Below, in pieces: positions 62,366-64,000 of a stretch of DNA of 64,000 bases. Position 1 is the stretch's first letter. Each line of letters opens with the position of its first letter. Source of the stretch: Balamuthia mandrillaris (Eukaryota; Discosea; Longamoebia; Balamuthiidae); NCBI GenBank assembly GCA_031835245.1, contig JAVKOQ010000049.1, positions 186,001 to 250,000 on the forward strand, written 5' to 3'. The notes below the pieces were generated by a model, which saw only the letters and a program-made list of their open reading frames with translations, was not told where the DNA came from and searched no databases. Made by a program: the position numbers and the translations under genes.

Positions 62366-63497
62366 TGGTGATGGTGGTGGATACTATGCAAACAAAACAA
62401 ACAAACAAACACAAACAAACAAACCGTTGGCGAACAGCATGAATAAAACTCTGATAGTTGGTATCTGCAGACCAGTTGGATTGTTGCAAAGCATCTGAGG
62501 ATAGATTGTGAAATGCTTCTTTGGTAACTAGCTCTGGAGCAATAACTGTATGTATGCAAGGGAGTGAGAATGAAAAGAACCAAAAAGAGAGCAAGTCAGT
62601 CCATCAAGTGATAGTGGTGGTGGTGGTGGTGATGGTGGTGGTGGTGGTGGTTTATTGACGCTGGTCAGGCAGCCAGCCCAGCCAAAGAAAAAACAAAAGA
62701 AAAAACAAAACTCAGACGAGCAGTAACGAACCACAATGTCGAGGAGGATGATAATCAGCAGTGGTAGTTGCAACAGAGGATGAAGATAATGAAGAAGAAG
62801 AAGAAGAAGAAGAATGAGGATGAGTGGTGGTAACATTGCTGACCAAGCGATTGGCCACAATAGCACGTTTTAATGTATCCTTGACGTAGACTTGCTGGGA
62901 TCTACCACGAGGTACCCAACCTGCGATAAGGGCAGTAGTATCCAGTACATTGTTCTGACTGTGACCTTCCTGCAGTCCCTCCAAGATCAAGGCAGTGCAA
63001 AGGAAGCCAGCACGCAAGGAGTGAAAGGAAAACAATCCTTCAGGATAACCAGCCCGAACAGCCCGATCTTGCAACTTGGCATTTAAAGTATCGCGTGACC
63101 ATCCCCATAATGATGTTTGTTTTTGTTTGTCTGTCAAGCGCCAGTTGTGAAACTCGCGCAAATCCAAACCATGCTTGCATAACAGATGCTTGTTTAACCA
63201 GTAAATAAAATCTCCAAGACAAATGCTTGGTGTTGATGTTGTTGATGTGGTGGCAGCAGGGGTGGTGACAGCAGCGGTCCTAAGTGGTGATGATGGTGAT
63301 GGTGATGGTGAAGAAGATGATCCTCGTGATGATGATGATGATGGTAGTGGTGGTGGTGGTGTTAAATAACCTTCAAATGTAACGATATGATTCCAATGAT
63401 TTGGTATTCCTTTAGTGACTTGTTGGCACAATGAAAGGAAATAAAGAGGAGGAGCAGAAAATGTATCCTCTTGGTGATGGCAGCTGATGTTGTCATT

Positions 63498-63551
<54 letters not shown>

Positions 63552-64000
63552 GAAAGAGGAGGATGAAAGTTTAGGTCGAAATGCCACAATATCACCCAAA
63601 CGAATGTTTGCAGCTGTAATGGCTCTGGCACCAGTACAAACACTGTGTAACCAACAACTGGCTTCAGCAGCTTTGCTCACCAGTCCATCTGGAGTGGATG
63701 CGATAATATGTAAGACATCATCTAACAAATATGCGTCTTTGCACAATTGTTTGCTAGAACAGGAGGGTTTGGCTCTTTTGCAATGTCGAATGGCCTGTTT
63801 GACTTGATCTTTGATGGCATCCATTTGGTTTTTTAGCAACAACAAGTAAGCATGGTCTGAGGTTGTTGTCAATGCTGTAGTGCGTCCTGTCGCTCCTGTT
63901 GTTGCTGCTCGAGTGACACCATCACCAAGAAGGGTTCTGGATAAAGGAGAAGGTGGGAAAGAAGTGGTACATGATGATGATGCTGGAGTTGAAGAGATCA
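61181..64000 (-). CDS. Tyrosine recombinase fused to a Myb/SANT-like domain (5' end outside window)
   Basis: Three exons: >64000-~62734, ~62546-62424 and ~62055-61181. The first carries the recombinase: SVCTGARAITAANIRLGDI (catalytic Arg I), FSFHSLRAGFLCTALI (H-x-L-R box) and IAGWVPRGRSQQVYVK (G-W...Y nucleophile). Joining CAT TGT G to TT ATT GCT gives VIAPELVTKEAFHNL; the last join gives AVRQRWFMKRTDLPTKDQQ. The last exon has a SANT/Myb-like segment WRLRDGWSWLEIAKHLP and DCYDKWRNLL (three spaced Trp), then an Asp/Glu-rich tail. At least 850 residues. TTG and CAT triplet repeats interrupt the coding sequence. Likely the protein of a Crypton- or DIRS-like element, or a domesticated copy. Confidence 0.6.
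62329..62365. repeat. GATA tetranucleotide microsatellite in the recombinase intron
   Basis: About nine GATA units in the intron between 62424 and 62055. Other tracts of this block are GGT (62611-62650) and TTG (63500-63552, coding Asn). Confidence 0.9.

Overview
The window is nuclear DNA of a single-celled eukaryote. Most genes are cut by GT-AG introns (two GC-AG introns are also visible), there are no operons or ribosome binding sites, and the products include a 26S proteasome ATPase, a DH-PH-FYVE RhoGEF, an SK-type ion channel, TSPO, ZFAND1 and mitochondrially targeted enzymes. Introns and gene ends are packed with TTC, CT and TTTG microsatellites. ABP34-like actin-bundling proteins and the FYVE RhoGEF suggest an amoeboid or flagellate protist (an Amoebozoa- or Rhizaria-like repertoire), but I cannot name the organism. 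I recognised no tRNA, rRNA or CRISPR.

0-13.5 kb: the end of an unknown gene, a tandem pair of unknown paralogues (minus), two related type I membrane glycoproteins on opposite strands (2.5-5.5 kb minus; 9.2-11.9 kb plus) flanking trans-3-hydroxy-L-proline dehydratase and TSPO, and a tandem pair of small unknown paralogues.

13.8-31 kb: a Deg9-type HtrA protease and proteasome RPT1 (protein quality control, both minus), then three of the five copies of an intronless ABP34-like family. Among them lie a secreted protein built like a bacterial trimeric-adhesin (YadA-like) head, with about 22 repeats each on its own ~57-nt micro-exon, an HSBP1-like coiled-coil protein, and a ZFAND1/Cuz1 AN1 zinc-finger protein.

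31-50 kb: flavin monooxygenase, GNAT acetyltransferase, ADP/ATP-carrier-like protein, a nuclear-looking unknown, a CHK-type small-molecule kinase, a tail-anchored coiled-coil protein, an SK-like channel whose selectivity filter is not GYG, a membrane-anchored purple acid phosphatase and an FGD-like DH-PH-FYVE RhoGEF.

50-58.5 kb: two more ABP34-like copies arranged divergently, organellar EF-P, an L-fuconate dehydratase (ENOSF1 type) and a PhyH-like Fe(II)/2-oxoglutarate dioxygenase.

58.5-64 kb: the sequence becomes AT-rich and mobile-element-like. It holds a hairpin, a chromodomain ORF, a frameshifted tyrosine-recombinase remnant, a short TTAGGG tract and a spliced gene fusing a tyrosine recombinase to a Myb/SANT-like domain that runs off the window.

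Most intergenic regions upstream of start codons carry TGTCGACAA or GACGAC/GTCGTC words, a candidate promoter element. Exon boundaries below were worked out by hand from splice signals, frame and family conservation.
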